Below are positions 56,154-64,000 of a DNA stretch of 64,000 bases, piece after piece. The DNA comes from Luteolibacter rhizosphaerae (GTDB lineage Bacteria; Verrucomicrobiota; Verrucomicrobiia; Verrucomicrobiales; Akkermansiaceae). The notes under the pieces are model-generated. The model made no database searches. It worked only from the letters and a program-made list of their open reading frames with translations, and had not been told where the DNA came from. Both the position numbers and the translations under genes were made by a program. Each line of letters starts with the position of its first letter. The stretch's first letter is position 1. Where the stretch lies: the NCBI RefSeq assembly GCF_025950095.1, contig NZ_JAPDDR010000006.1, forward strand, positions 372,001 to 436,000. The letters run 5' to 3'.

Positions 56154-56731
56154 TTCGTGTTCTCCGCGAAGTTCCAAGTCACCTCGGGTTGTGGAATCGG
56201 GACCCCCTTCGCATCGAGTGCCGAGTAGATGATGCTGATCTTCTCGTAGCTGAGCTCGATCGTCTCGGAAACTCCGTCATCACCCGCAGCTCCGGAGCTA
56301 TCGATCTTGGTCACGAAGGCATTGGTGAGCACGATCTTGTAGAAGACGACGGGCGCGGTGGCTGAAGCAGTCGTAGCGAGTTCCATCGTCACGGTCGGGA
56401 GGGGCTGCCCTTGGACGCTCTGGAGAAAAAGTTGTGGCGAAGCCTTGTCGACCCGCTTGGTGATGATGAAAGGCTTAGCGGTGGCCTTTCCTGCTCCGCT
56501 GCCGCTGCCACCGATGAGCACCGGTGTCTCCGTGCCGAAGCTGAAGCTTAAAGCGTTGCACCACTCGCGATGGACCTTGTCCACCGACTCGCCTTTGATG
56601 TCGGAAAACTTGATGAAAGTGTCGAAGGCGGCATCCGCTCGCGTGACGACGAGGCTGACCGCCGGGGCGGCCAAGGCGAGGGTGCGGGATAGGGAGGAAG
56701 GGCGCAGCGTTCTCACGCTTACAGCCTGCAC
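56150..56731 (-). CDS. Exported Hcp-like protein
   Basis: 193 aa with a long N-terminal export signal (residues 1 to about 35, ADAA). The mature part is a nearly full Hcp domain: DTFIKFSDIKGESVDKVHREWCNALSFSFG, GGSGSGAGKATAKPFIITKRVDKASPQLF, and SETIELSYEKISIIYS. Typical Hcp proteins have no signal peptide, so this one is not an ordinary type VI tube protein. It is the first gene of a three-gene overlapped run with the second Hcp-like protein and the methyltransferase. Confidence 0.85.
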   Translation of the reverse strand: MQAVSVRTLRPSSLSRTLALAAPAVSLVVTRADAAFDTFIKFSDIKGESVDKVHREWCNALSFSFGTETPVLIGGSGSGAGKATAKPFIITKRVDKASPQLFLQSVQGQPLPTVTMELATTASATAPVVFYKIVLTNAFVTKIDSSGAAGDDGVSETIELSYEKISIIYSALDAKGVPIPQPEVTWNFAENTK

Positions 56732-56840
56732 CTAGATCCTTTCAAATGTCAAGGTAAGGGGGTGGTCCGGACAAGCGGGGCATCAGGAAAGCGGAATAAT
56801 GCGCGAAGGTCTAGGATGCGTCGGGACCCGGGTTCGCTCG

Positions 56841-57587
56841 CTACAATCCCCCGAATCGGCGGTGGCGGCGGGCGTATTCCTGAGCTGCTTCCCGGAGATC
56901 CTCTTGGCGGAAATCCGGCCAGAACTTTTTGAAGATCACGATTTCCGCGTAGCTGATCTGCCAGAGTAGGAAGTTCGAGACCCGCAGCTCGCCAGAAGTG
57001 CGGACCAGCAGGTCGGGATCGGGGATTTCCGCGGTGTAGAGCCGGGCGGCGAAGCTGGCGTTGTCGATCTTCGCCGGGTCGATCTTGCCGGCGACGGCAT
57101 CCGCGGCGAGCGAGCGGGCGGCCTCCACGATCTCCTCGCGTGCACCGTAGGACAGGGCGAGCACGAGGGTGAGCGAGGTATTGCCCGAGGTTCTCTCGAT
57201 CGCCTTGTCGAGCTTGCGCCGGGTGCGGTCCGGCAGGCGGTCGAGGTGGCCGATCGCCTTGAGCCGCACGTTCTGCTTCATCAACTCGCTGGATTTCTCC
57301 TCCAGGAACTTCTCCAGCAGGGCCATCAGCGCGGTGACCTCCGCGGCGGGGCGGTTCCAATTCTCGGAGGAAAAGGCGTAGAGCGTCAGATACTCCACGC
57401 CGAGTTGCTTGCAGGCTTCCACGCATTCCCGCACGGACTCCGCCCCGGCGCGGTGTCCCTCACGACGCGGCAGACCGCGCTCCTTCGCCCAACGCCCGTT
57501 GCCATCCATGATGATGGCGATGTGGCGGGGGATGGAGCGGTCTTCGTTCATCGGGAGGACCGCATTGGAATGCGGATGAGCGAGCAT
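56841..57587 (-). CDS. uppS: Isoprenyl transferase / undecaprenyl diphosphate synthase
   Basis: 248 aa (a start at the second Met, 57551, would give 236). It condenses isopentenyl diphosphate with farnesyl diphosphate in cis to make the lipid carrier for peptidoglycan. Motifs: HIAIIMDGNGRWAKERG (catalytic Asp), YAFSSENWNRP, LSYGAREEIVEA, DPDLLVRTSGELRVSNFLLWQISYAE. A cytoplasmic, membrane-associated enzyme. It lies 21 bp after purA on the same strand. Confidence 0.95.
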   Translation of the reverse strand: MLAHPHSNAVLPMNEDRSIPRHIAIIMDGNGRWAKERGLPRREGHRAGAESVRECVEACKQLGVEYLTLYAFSSENWNRPAAEVTALMALLEKFLEEKSSELMKQNVRLKAIGHLDRLPDRTRRKLDKAIERTSGNTSLTLVLALSYGAREEIVEAARSLAADAVAGKIDPAKIDNASFAARLYTAEIPDPDLLVRTSGELRVSNFLLWQISYAEIVIFKKFWPDFRQEDLREAAQEYARRHRRFGGL

Positions 57588-57608
57588 GGGATGAAGCGGC
57601 AGTGAAAA

Positions 57609-58877
57609 TCAGACGACTAATGTCTGAGCGCGATCCGGACCGACACCGACGAATTTCACCGGTGTGTCGCAAAGTTCGCTCAGGCGCTTGAGGTAGGCCT
57701 TCGCGTTTGCCGGGAGTTGATCGAAGGAAGTGGATGCCGTGGTGTCCTGTTGCCAGCCGGGAAGCTCCTCGTAGACCGGCTTGGCGCGGTCCCAAGCGTG
57801 GCGGTCGGCAGGCGGCAGCTCGTGGATGGTCCCGTCGATATCGTAGCCGGTGCAGATACGGAGGCTCTCGTAGTTGTCGAGGCCGTCGAGGTTCGTGACG
57901 GCCAGTCCGGTGGCGCCGTTCACCATGCAGCCGTGGCGGAGCAGCACGGCATCCAGCCAGCCGCAGCCGCGCGGGCGGCCGGAGACCACGCCGAACTCGC
58001 GACCCAGCCCATGCAGATACTCGGAAAGACCCTCGTCCACGGTGGGGAAAGGGCCGGAGCCGACACGAGTGGTGTAGGCCTTGCAGACACCGATCACCTG
58101 CTGGATCGCATTCGGCGGCAGGCCGCTACCGGTGCAGGATCCGCCGGAGGTGGTATTCGAGGAGGTGACGAAGGGATAGGTGCCGAAGTCGACATCCAGT
58201 AGCGAGCCTTGGGCTCCCTCGAAGAGGATCGTCTTGCCTTCCTTCCATGCCTTGTGGAGCACGGGGATGGTGTTTGTCACGTGCGGGCGCAGGCGCTCGA
58301 AGGCGGCAAGCACTTCATCGGCTTGCTGGACGGCGTCGAAGGTCGGTAGGCCGTACTTCGCGAGCACTTCGTTCGCGTCTTCGGTGCGGTGGGCCACCAT
58401 CTCGCGGAAGAAGGGCTCGTCGAGCAGGTCGGCGATGCGCAGGCCGCAGCGGTTGATCTTGTCCGCGTAGGTGGGGCCGATGCCGCGCTTGGTTGTGCCG
58501 ATCTTGCGGTCGCCGAGGGCGAGTTCGCGGGCGGCATCCAGTTCCTTGTGCAGCGGCAACACCACGTGTGCGCGGTCCGAGATGAGCAATTTATCCGCGG
58601 TGATGGCCACGCCCTGCGCTTCCTGGCGCTCGATCTCCGCGACCAGGCCCACGGGGTCCACGACCACGCCATTGCCGATCACGTTGACCTTGCCATCCCA
58701 AAGAATGCCGGAAGGAAGCAGGTTCAGGATGTAGCGGACACCTTTCGCGATGACCGTGTGACCGGCATTGTTACCGCCTTGGCCGCGCACGACCACATCG
58801 GCGCTCTCGGTGAGGTAATCGACAATCTTGCCTTTTCCTTCGTCTCCCCACTGGAGACCGGTGACGATGGTGTTCAT
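57609..58877 (-). CDS. purA: Adenylosuccinate synthetase
   Basis: 422 aa, the normal length. It joins IMP and aspartate using GTP, the first committed step to AMP. Motifs: GLQWGDEGKGKIVDYLTE (phosphate loop), GGNNAGHTV, GIGPTYADK, LFEGAQGSLLDVDFGTYPFVTSSNTTSGG, and KFVGVGPDRAQTLVV at the end. Cytoplasmic. It is 82 bp downstream of carA, so the two nucleotide genes may form a unit. Confidence 0.96.
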   Translation of the reverse strand: MNTIVTGLQWGDEGKGKIVDYLTESADVVVRGQGGNNAGHTVIAKGVRYILNLLPSGILWDGKVNVIGNGVVVDPVGLVAEIERQEAQGVAITADKLLISDRAHVVLPLHKELDAARELALGDRKIGTTKRGIGPTYADKINRCGLRIADLLDEPFFREMVAHRTEDANEVLAKYGLPTFDAVQQADEVLAAFERLRPHVTNTIPVLHKAWKEGKTILFEGAQGSLLDVDFGTYPFVTSSNTTSGGSCTGSGLPPNAIQQVIGVCKAYTTRVGSGPFPTVDEGLSEYLHGLGREFGVVSGRPRGCGWLDAVLLRHGCMVNGATGLAVTNLDGLDNYESLRICTGYDIDGTIHELPPADRHAWDRAKPVYEELPGWQQDTTASTSFDQLPANAKAYLKRLSELCDTPVKFVGVGPDRAQTLVV

Positions 58878-58959
58878 GTTTCTTTAACCGCGAATGGAAG
58901 AAATGGGCATGGGTCTTGCCGGGAGCGATCGCGGTGTTCGCAGCCGGAAAAGCCGGGTC

Positions 58960-60099
<1,140 letters not shown>

Positions 60100-60246
60100 G
60101 GGCGCGGGACGGCCGCGCAGGAGCGCTACCCGCGCGGCGCGCGGACGGTAGGGGAGGGGCGGGCGGACTCACAAGCGGAATCCGGACAGGATTTCCGTCA
60201 CCCCTTCAAAATCCACGCGCCGCCGTGCTGCGAGCAGCGCCGGATG

Positions 60247-61092
60247 TCAAAAATTCTCCTCCGCGACCTGCCTCCGGAGCTTGTGGGCGCGGGACAGGTT
60301 GTTTTCAAAGATGTCCTGGAGCCGCTTGGTGAAATCGTGGGCGGATTCGCCTTCCTCCACCCGCACGGGGTCGCCGAGTTCGAAGCTGAGGCGGATCGGG
60401 AGCTCGGGTTTTTTCCAGAGCGGCCAGCCCTTTTCGAGGAAGCGGGTATTGCTACGGATGAAGACGGGTCGGACCGGCACTCCCGCTCTCTTCGCGATCA
60501 GGGCGCAGCCACCGCCGAGCGGATTGATCCAGCGGGCATCGCGGCGGGTGCGGGTTCCTTCCGGGAAAAGGAGGAGCTGGCCGCCGTTCTGGAGCGCCTC
60601 CGCAGCGTCCTTCACCATCCGGGGAGACGAACCGTTCGGAATGTAGCCTGCGAGCCGGGCCCCGCCGCCGAGGAAGGGGTTCTTCAGGATCGACTCCTTC
60701 ATGATGCAGATCGGCTGCGGCAACTTGGAAATCACGAAGACGGCGTCCCAGAGGGAGGTGTGATTGGGCGCGATGATCACCGGGCCCGACTCGTTTTTCA
60801 GGGCGTTGAGCGAAGCGAGGTCGGCGTGGACCAGGTCGGTGAACTTGAGGTAGCGGACGAAGACCCGGAAGGCCCGGTGGAGCAGGCCACGACCCAGCTT
60901 CTTGGCCGTGGAGCAGGGGAGAACGAGGATCAACGGGATGGAAACCGCCGTAAAGAGGAGGCCGAACACGCCCCAGTAAGCAAATGCCCCCAAGGTCGCG
61001 GTTAGATCCCAAAGCCAGCGACCCCAGCGCTTCGGCTGGGTTGTCGCAGCCTGGGCGGGCGCGGCAATGCTATGGGTGTCGGCGGGTGGCAT
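60247..61092 (-). CDS. plsC: 1-acyl-sn-glycerol-3-phosphate acyltransferase
   Basis: 281 aa. It has a hydrophobic N-terminal membrane segment (residues about 25-60) and the acyltransferase blocks IIAPNHTSLWDAVFV (HX4D) and LLFPEGTRTR. It adds the second acyl chain in phosphatidic acid synthesis. It stands alone 147 bp after the carA start region, in the same direction. Other acyltransferases of this family act on different lipids, so the substrate is inferred. Confidence 0.88.
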   Translation of the reverse strand: MPPADTHSIAAPAQAATTQPKRWGRWLWDLTATLGAFAYWGVFGLLFTAVSIPLILVLPCSTAKKLGRGLLHRAFRVFVRYLKFTDLVHADLASLNALKNESGPVIIAPNHTSLWDAVFVISKLPQPICIMKESILKNPFLGGGARLAGYIPNGSSPRMVKDAAEALQNGGQLLLFPEGTRTRRDARWINPLGGGCALIAKRAGVPVRPVFIRSNTRFLEKGWPLWKKPELPIRLSFELGDPVRVEEGESAHDFTKRLQDIFENNLSRAHKLRRQVAEENF

Positions 61093-61208
61093 GGGAGGGA
61101 ACGCGCGTCTAGTCTAACCGAGCCCGGGGGATCGGGTCGAATCAAAATTCCGCTGCAAAAACGCGCATGCCGCTTGCCAGTGCGGGGTCGGGAGGGATGG
61201 ATGCCGCC

Positions 61209-61631
61209 ATGAACGACCCTCTCGCCGCGCTGCCCCATGGCCCGGAATTCCGTTTCGTGGATGCCTTGGTCTCGCTGGATCCGGGAACATCGGCCGTGGC
61301 GAGTTACCGGGTGCGGGGTGACGAGGCGTTCCTGGCGGGGCATTTCCCCGGAAATCCCTTGATGCCGGGGGTGATCCTGATCGAGGCCATCGCGCAACTC
61401 GGCGGGGTGGTGGCGCAGAGCGATCCTGCGATTCCGCCGCTGGCAAACCTGCTTCTCACCGGAGTGCGCGGCGCGAAGATCCTTGGTGCGGCGACGCCGG
61501 GTGAAGTCCTCAGCATCCGCGCCGAGGTGGAGGGTCGCCTCGGCGGAATGATTCAGGTCTCCGGGGAGGTTAGAAGCGGCGAGCGTCTTCTTGCCAGTGC
61601 GAAGGTCATGCTGAGCGGTCAGGAAGCGTAG
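61209..61631 (+). CDS. FabZ-like 3-hydroxyacyl-ACP dehydratase
   Basis: 140 aa from the ATG at 61209 (an open frame to 61167 adds non-conserved residues). Hot-dog fold with the catalytic loop LAGHFPGNPLMPGVILIEAIAQLGGVVAQ, matching FabZ HFPGxPxMPGV with the catalytic His. It dehydrates 3-hydroxyacyl chains on acyl carrier protein. No other fatty-acid synthase gene adjoins it; its 3' end overlaps a convergent AMP-binding ligase gene by 13 bp. Confidence 0.85.
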   Translation: MNDPLAALPHGPEFRFVDALVSLDPGTSAVASYRVRGDEAFLAGHFPGNPLMPGVILIEAIAQLGGVVAQSDPAIPPLANLLLTGVRGAKILGAATPGEVLSIRAEVEGRLGGMIQVSGEVRSGERLLASAKVMLSGQEA

Positions 61632-62887
61632 CGCTTCTTCAATTCCGCCCGCCCGAGCCGCCATGCCTCTTCGGTGGCATCCGTGATCCAATGACGCGGG
61701 CACTCCCAGCCTGCCAAGGCGTCGATGGCGGCGTGGCGGACACCGTCCAGCGAGCCGCTTATGAGTTCGACCATGGCGGTGATTTCCTCGACCCGCTCGG
61801 GATCGTGGCTCGGCACGCCGAAAACCCGGGCCCGGGCGACTAGGCCGGTCGCCATCAGGGCGGCTTCGATCTTGGCCGGGCCGATCTTGCGGCCGGCGAC
61901 GTTGATCGATTCCGCGCCGCTGCTGGCGAGCATCAAGCGGTCATCTTGAAGGCTGCCGAAGTCCTGAGTCAGGAAGCGGCCGCCGCCGAGGAGTTCGCCC
62001 TCCCGGGACTGGGCATAGCCGGAGGCCACGGAGCCGCTGGTGACGAGGAAGCGCCCGGATTCGTGGATGCTGACGCTCACGCCATCAAGAGGCGTTCCGA
62101 GATCGGCGGCGCTGCTGCGCGGAGAGTTGGAGCTATCGAAGGAAATGCCGCCGCATTCGCTGGCACCGTAGAAATTGTGGAGCTTGAGGGCGAAGCTTTC
62201 GTGAACGGCGTGTTCCAGCTCCAGCGAGAGCGGGGCGCCGGCGGAGATGGCCAGCGAGATGCGGGCGTGAGCGAGGATTCCCGAGCGATGCCAAGCCTTC
62301 CAAATGGACGGGACGGCGGAGACGGTGAGGCGGTCGTGGATGGCGAAGGCATCCGCGACCACCCGAGGGAAGGGGACTTCCACCGCATGCACGGGAACCC
62401 CGCGCAAGAGAAGGGGGAGGATGATATTCGAGAAGCCGTAGGAATGGGTGACCGAGATGGCCGCCAGATTGGGGACGGCGGGATCGAGGTCCATCGCCAT
62501 GCAGAGGCGATCGGCATCCGCGGCGATCTGTGCGGCGGTGAAGAAGACGGCGCGGGGTTTGCCCGCGATGCCGGGAGTGAGCTTCAGGTGGGCGGTGCCG
62601 TCCGGGATGAGCAGGGGGAGATCGGGATCGGGCGCGTCCTTCTCGACGGGCAAGACGGGCTGGTTGTCCCGCCAAGCCCGGAGGACGGCGACGGCGACTT
62701 CCGGCACGCCGCCGCGGGCGATAACCGGGAAGAGAGCAGGGGGAGAGGCGTCGAGGCGGTCGGCCAGATCGGCGAAGGTCCAGCGGTCTTGTCCATCGAT
62801 GATGGCGATGCGATCGCGATGCCGGTCCAAGGTTTCGAGCCAGCGCTCGTGGAGGAGGGAAACCGGACGTCTTGAATTCGGCGGCAT
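61619..62887 (-). CDS. AMP-binding acyl/aryl ligase
   Basis: 422 aa from the ATG at 62887 (the frame is open slightly upstream to 62905). Features of the ANL superfamily: WTFADLADRLD at the start, ISVTHSYGFSNIILPLLLRGVPVH, LHNFYGASECGGISF (adenylate-binding YGASE), and SGAESINVAGRKIGPAKIEAALMA with the C-terminal Gly-Arg-Lys hinge. The P-loop STGTTGxPKG is not obvious, and the protein is shorter than typical acyl-CoA synthetases, so it may act as an acyl-ACP ligase. The nearby FabZ-like gene is suggestive, but they are convergent and not one operon. Confidence 0.75.
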   Translation of the reverse strand: MPPNSRRPVSLLHERWLETLDRHRDRIAIIDGQDRWTFADLADRLDASPPALFPVIARGGVPEVAVAVLRAWRDNQPVLPVEKDAPDPDLPLLIPDGTAHLKLTPGIAGKPRAVFFTAAQIAADADRLCMAMDLDPAVPNLAAISVTHSYGFSNIILPLLLRGVPVHAVEVPFPRVVADAFAIHDRLTVSAVPSIWKAWHRSGILAHARISLAISAGAPLSLELEHAVHESFALKLHNFYGASECGGISFDSSNSPRSSAADLGTPLDGVSVSIHESGRFLVTSGSVASGYAQSREGELLGGGRFLTQDFGSLQDDRLMLASSGAESINVAGRKIGPAKIEAALMATGLVARARVFGVPSHDPERVEEITAMVELISGSLDGVRHAAIDALAGWECPRHWITDATEEAWRLGRAELKKRYAS

Positions 62888-62938
62888 GAATCGGAGGCGA
62901 TCCAAGTGACGGCTTTACCCTTTGGAATCAAGGTATTC

Positions 62939-62968
62939 CCCGGTTTGTAGCTAAAAATGGAAACCGGG
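62939..62968. promoter_or_regulatory. Perfect inverted repeat in the intergenic region between the ligase and TetR genes
   Basis: The arms CCCGGTTT (62939-62946) and AAACCGGG (62961-62968) pair perfectly in the divergent intergenic region upstream of both the ligase and the TetR gene. It may be an operator or leader hairpin. Confidence 0.4.
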
Positions 62969-63036
62969 TGTCACGATTGGGCGGAGTTATTCGTCGTAGG
63001 GGTAAATGGGGGTGATGACAGAGAAAGTGAGTCCCG

Positions 63037-63079
63037 ACCGTCTGGACGGTTTGACGTCCGACCGTCTGGTCGGTAGGGT
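63037..63079 (+). promoter_or_regulatory. Promoter of the TetR gene with two palindromic operators
   Basis: A -35 box TTGACG (63051-63056), a spacer of exactly 17 bp, and a TAGGGT -10 box (63074-63079) precede the ATG at 63091. One palindrome, ACCGTCTGGACGGT (63037-63050), lies just upstream of the -35. A second one, CCGACCGTCTGGTCGG (63058-63073), fills the spacer. Both share ACCGTCTGG, so they are probably bound by the TetR regulator encoded downstream, which would repress its own operon. Confidence 0.7.
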
Positions 63080-63090
63080 GGCCGGGCGAC

Positions 63091-63702
63091 ATGACGAGAG
63101 CAAACCCGAGTGCGAAGGACCTGTTGCTGGACGCTGCCGAATCGGTGGCGGTGCGGGATGGTGTGGCGCGGCTGACCTTCGACGCGGTGGCGGCGGAGGC
63201 GGGGGTGAGCAAGGGCGGGCTGCTGCACTACTTCGCGAGCAAGGACCAGCTGATCGAGAGCATGGTGCTGCGGGCGGCGGAGGGCTGGCGGCAGCACTTC
63301 ATGTCCTCCTACGAGAGCGTGCCGGAGGGCCCGGGGCGGATGGTGCGGGGGCTCCTGCGGGGCTGCTTCACGGACGCGCAGGCGTGGACGGAAGAACTGC
63401 GGCGCAGCTACTCCTCGGTCTTCGCGGCGCTGGCGCAGAATCCCGCGCTGATCCAGCCGATGCGGGAAACGTACGAAGAACTTTACAGCTATTTGAAGGC
63501 GGACGGTCTCGCCGAGGGCGTGGCCGAAACGATCAGCACGGCGATGGACGGGCTTTGGTTCTACTGGGTGCTTCGGCTGCGGCCTGTGGTGCAGGAAGAC
63601 CTGGACCAGATGCGCACGGTGCTGGAACGGGCGATTTATCGGGCGATCGACGCCGCCGCCGATGAAGACGGATCTCAGACGACTACTCCTCAGGAATCAT
63701 GA
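63091..63702 (+). CDS. TetR-family transcriptional regulator
   Basis: 203 aa. N-terminal helix-turn-helix (residues about 10-55): LLLDAAESVAVRDGVARLTFDAVAAEAGVSKGGLLHYFASKDQLIESM. The rest is the ligand-binding helical domain, with a C-terminal tail of Thr/Gln/Asp. Its stop overlaps the start of the efflux adaptor gene (ATGA), and two palindromes lie in its promoter, so it most likely represses itself and the efflux operon, released by an unknown ligand. Confidence 0.9.
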   Translation: MTRANPSAKDLLLDAAESVAVRDGVARLTFDAVAAEAGVSKGGLLHYFASKDQLIESMVLRAAEGWRQHFMSSYESVPEGPGRMVRGLLRGCFTDAQAWTEELRRSYSSVFAALAQNPALIQPMRETYEELYSYLKADGLAEGVAETISTAMDGLWFYWVLRLRPVVQEDLDQMRTVLERAIYRAIDAAADEDGSQTTTPQES

Positions 63703-64000
63703 AAGCATCACAGTGGGTTGCATCCCTCGGGCTGATTGCCGCGGTGGCGGCAGTTGGCGCCGGATTGGCGATGAAGAAGAAAGCCGATATCCAAAAATCG
63801 ATGGCGGAGGCGGCGATGATGCCCGAGCCGATGGAAGCGGTGATCGTGCAGTCAGCGCGTGAAACGGAGCACCGGCGGGTGACCACGGCGGTGGGCTCGG
63901 TGCTGGCGCTGCGTTCCGTGACCCTGAAGAACGAGCTGGCGGGCACGGTGGAGAAGGTGGATCTCACGCCGGGCAAGATCGTGGAGGCAGGCGAGGTGCT
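63699..64000 (+). CDS. RND-type efflux periplasmic adaptor (membrane-fusion protein), 3' end outside window
   Basis: About 100 residues are visible before the window ends. A membrane or signal segment (residues about 7-24) is followed by a charged stretch and then the adaptor start: AVIVQSARETEHRRVTTAVGSVLALRSVTLKNELAGTVEKVDLTPGKIVEAGEVL, a lipoyl/barrel-sandwich motif typical of HlyD/AcrA-like adaptors. It would link an inner-membrane RND pump to an outer-membrane channel. It overlaps the TetR stop, so both are one operon. Confidence 0.85.
   Translation, partial: MKASQWVASLGLIAAVAAVGAGLAMKKKADIQKSMAEAAMMPEPMEAVIVQSARETEHRRVTTAVGSVLALRSVTLKNELAGTVEKVDLTPGKIVEAGEV

Noticed and set aside
55248..56731. 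A type VI secretion cluster
   Set aside because: No VgrG, ClpV, sheath or baseplate genes are present; only two signal-peptide-bearing Hcp-like proteins are seen.
61209..63702. An aryl-polyene or fatty-acid gene cluster
   Set aside because: A FabZ-like dehydratase and an AMP ligase are convergent and no ketosynthase or carrier protein gene is in the window.

Overview
The window looks like chromosomal DNA of a verrucomicrobial bacterium (Verrucomicrobiota, Luteolibacter/Haloferula-like). This is an inference from three things. Most of the sequence is GC-rich. Many secreted proteins end in the short 'GDGxxNLxEYxxGTxP' plus beta-sandwich tail common in that phylum, and one carries a PEP-CTERM anchor. 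The metabolic genes have typical verrucomicrobial neighbours. No rRNA, tRNA, CRISPR array or insertion sequence was recognised.

Layout. 1-12.5 kb: the 3' part of a giant repeat protein (about 24 near-identical modules of about 100 aa plus SdrD-B-like modules), followed by two related secreted proteins. 12.5-17.5 kb: a secreted FAD oxidoreductase, a membrane protein with two FMN-binding domains and CX3CP iron-sulfur motifs, and an ApbE flavin transferase; together they suggest an extracytoplasmic flavin electron-transfer module. 17.6-23 kb: PDZ protein, Sel1-repeat protein, citramalate synthase, an SGNH esterase and a DUF1287 protein. 23.2-27.1 kb: an AT-richer insert holding the C-terminal remnant of a type I restriction methylase subunit and an intact two-gene AAA ATPase + subtilisin-like protease pair that matches the IetAS plasmid-stability/defence type. 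27.2-35 kb: mainly core genes (trxA, PhoX-like phosphatase, DAHP synthase, proS) with short tandem repeats between them. 35-38 kb: a sulfotransferase-cytochrome P450 operon behind a 78-bp triple repeat. 38-49 kb: secreted and surface proteins, including two genes with single-site lesions: a metalloprotease frameshifted inside its HExxH zinc motif, and a TonB-dependent receptor with an in-frame amber codon. 49.5-57 kb: a minus-strand run of a large TPR protein, an NtrC-type regulator, a two-domain methyltransferase and two Hcp-like proteins with export signals. 56.8-61.1 kb: uppS, purA, carA and plsC. 61.2-64 kb: FabZ-like dehydratase, AMP-binding ligase, and a TetR regulator with two palindromic operators in its own promoter, translationally overlapped with an RND-type membrane-fusion protein that runs off the window.

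How the genes may work together: ApbE probably loads FMN onto the neighbouring NosR-like protein, which could pass electrons to or from the secreted FAD oxidoreductase. The IetA/IetS pair is probably a toxin-antitoxin-like defence unit. TetR probably controls the downstream efflux operon. Coordinates of motifs and repeats were read by eye, and family assignments come from recognised motifs without any database search.
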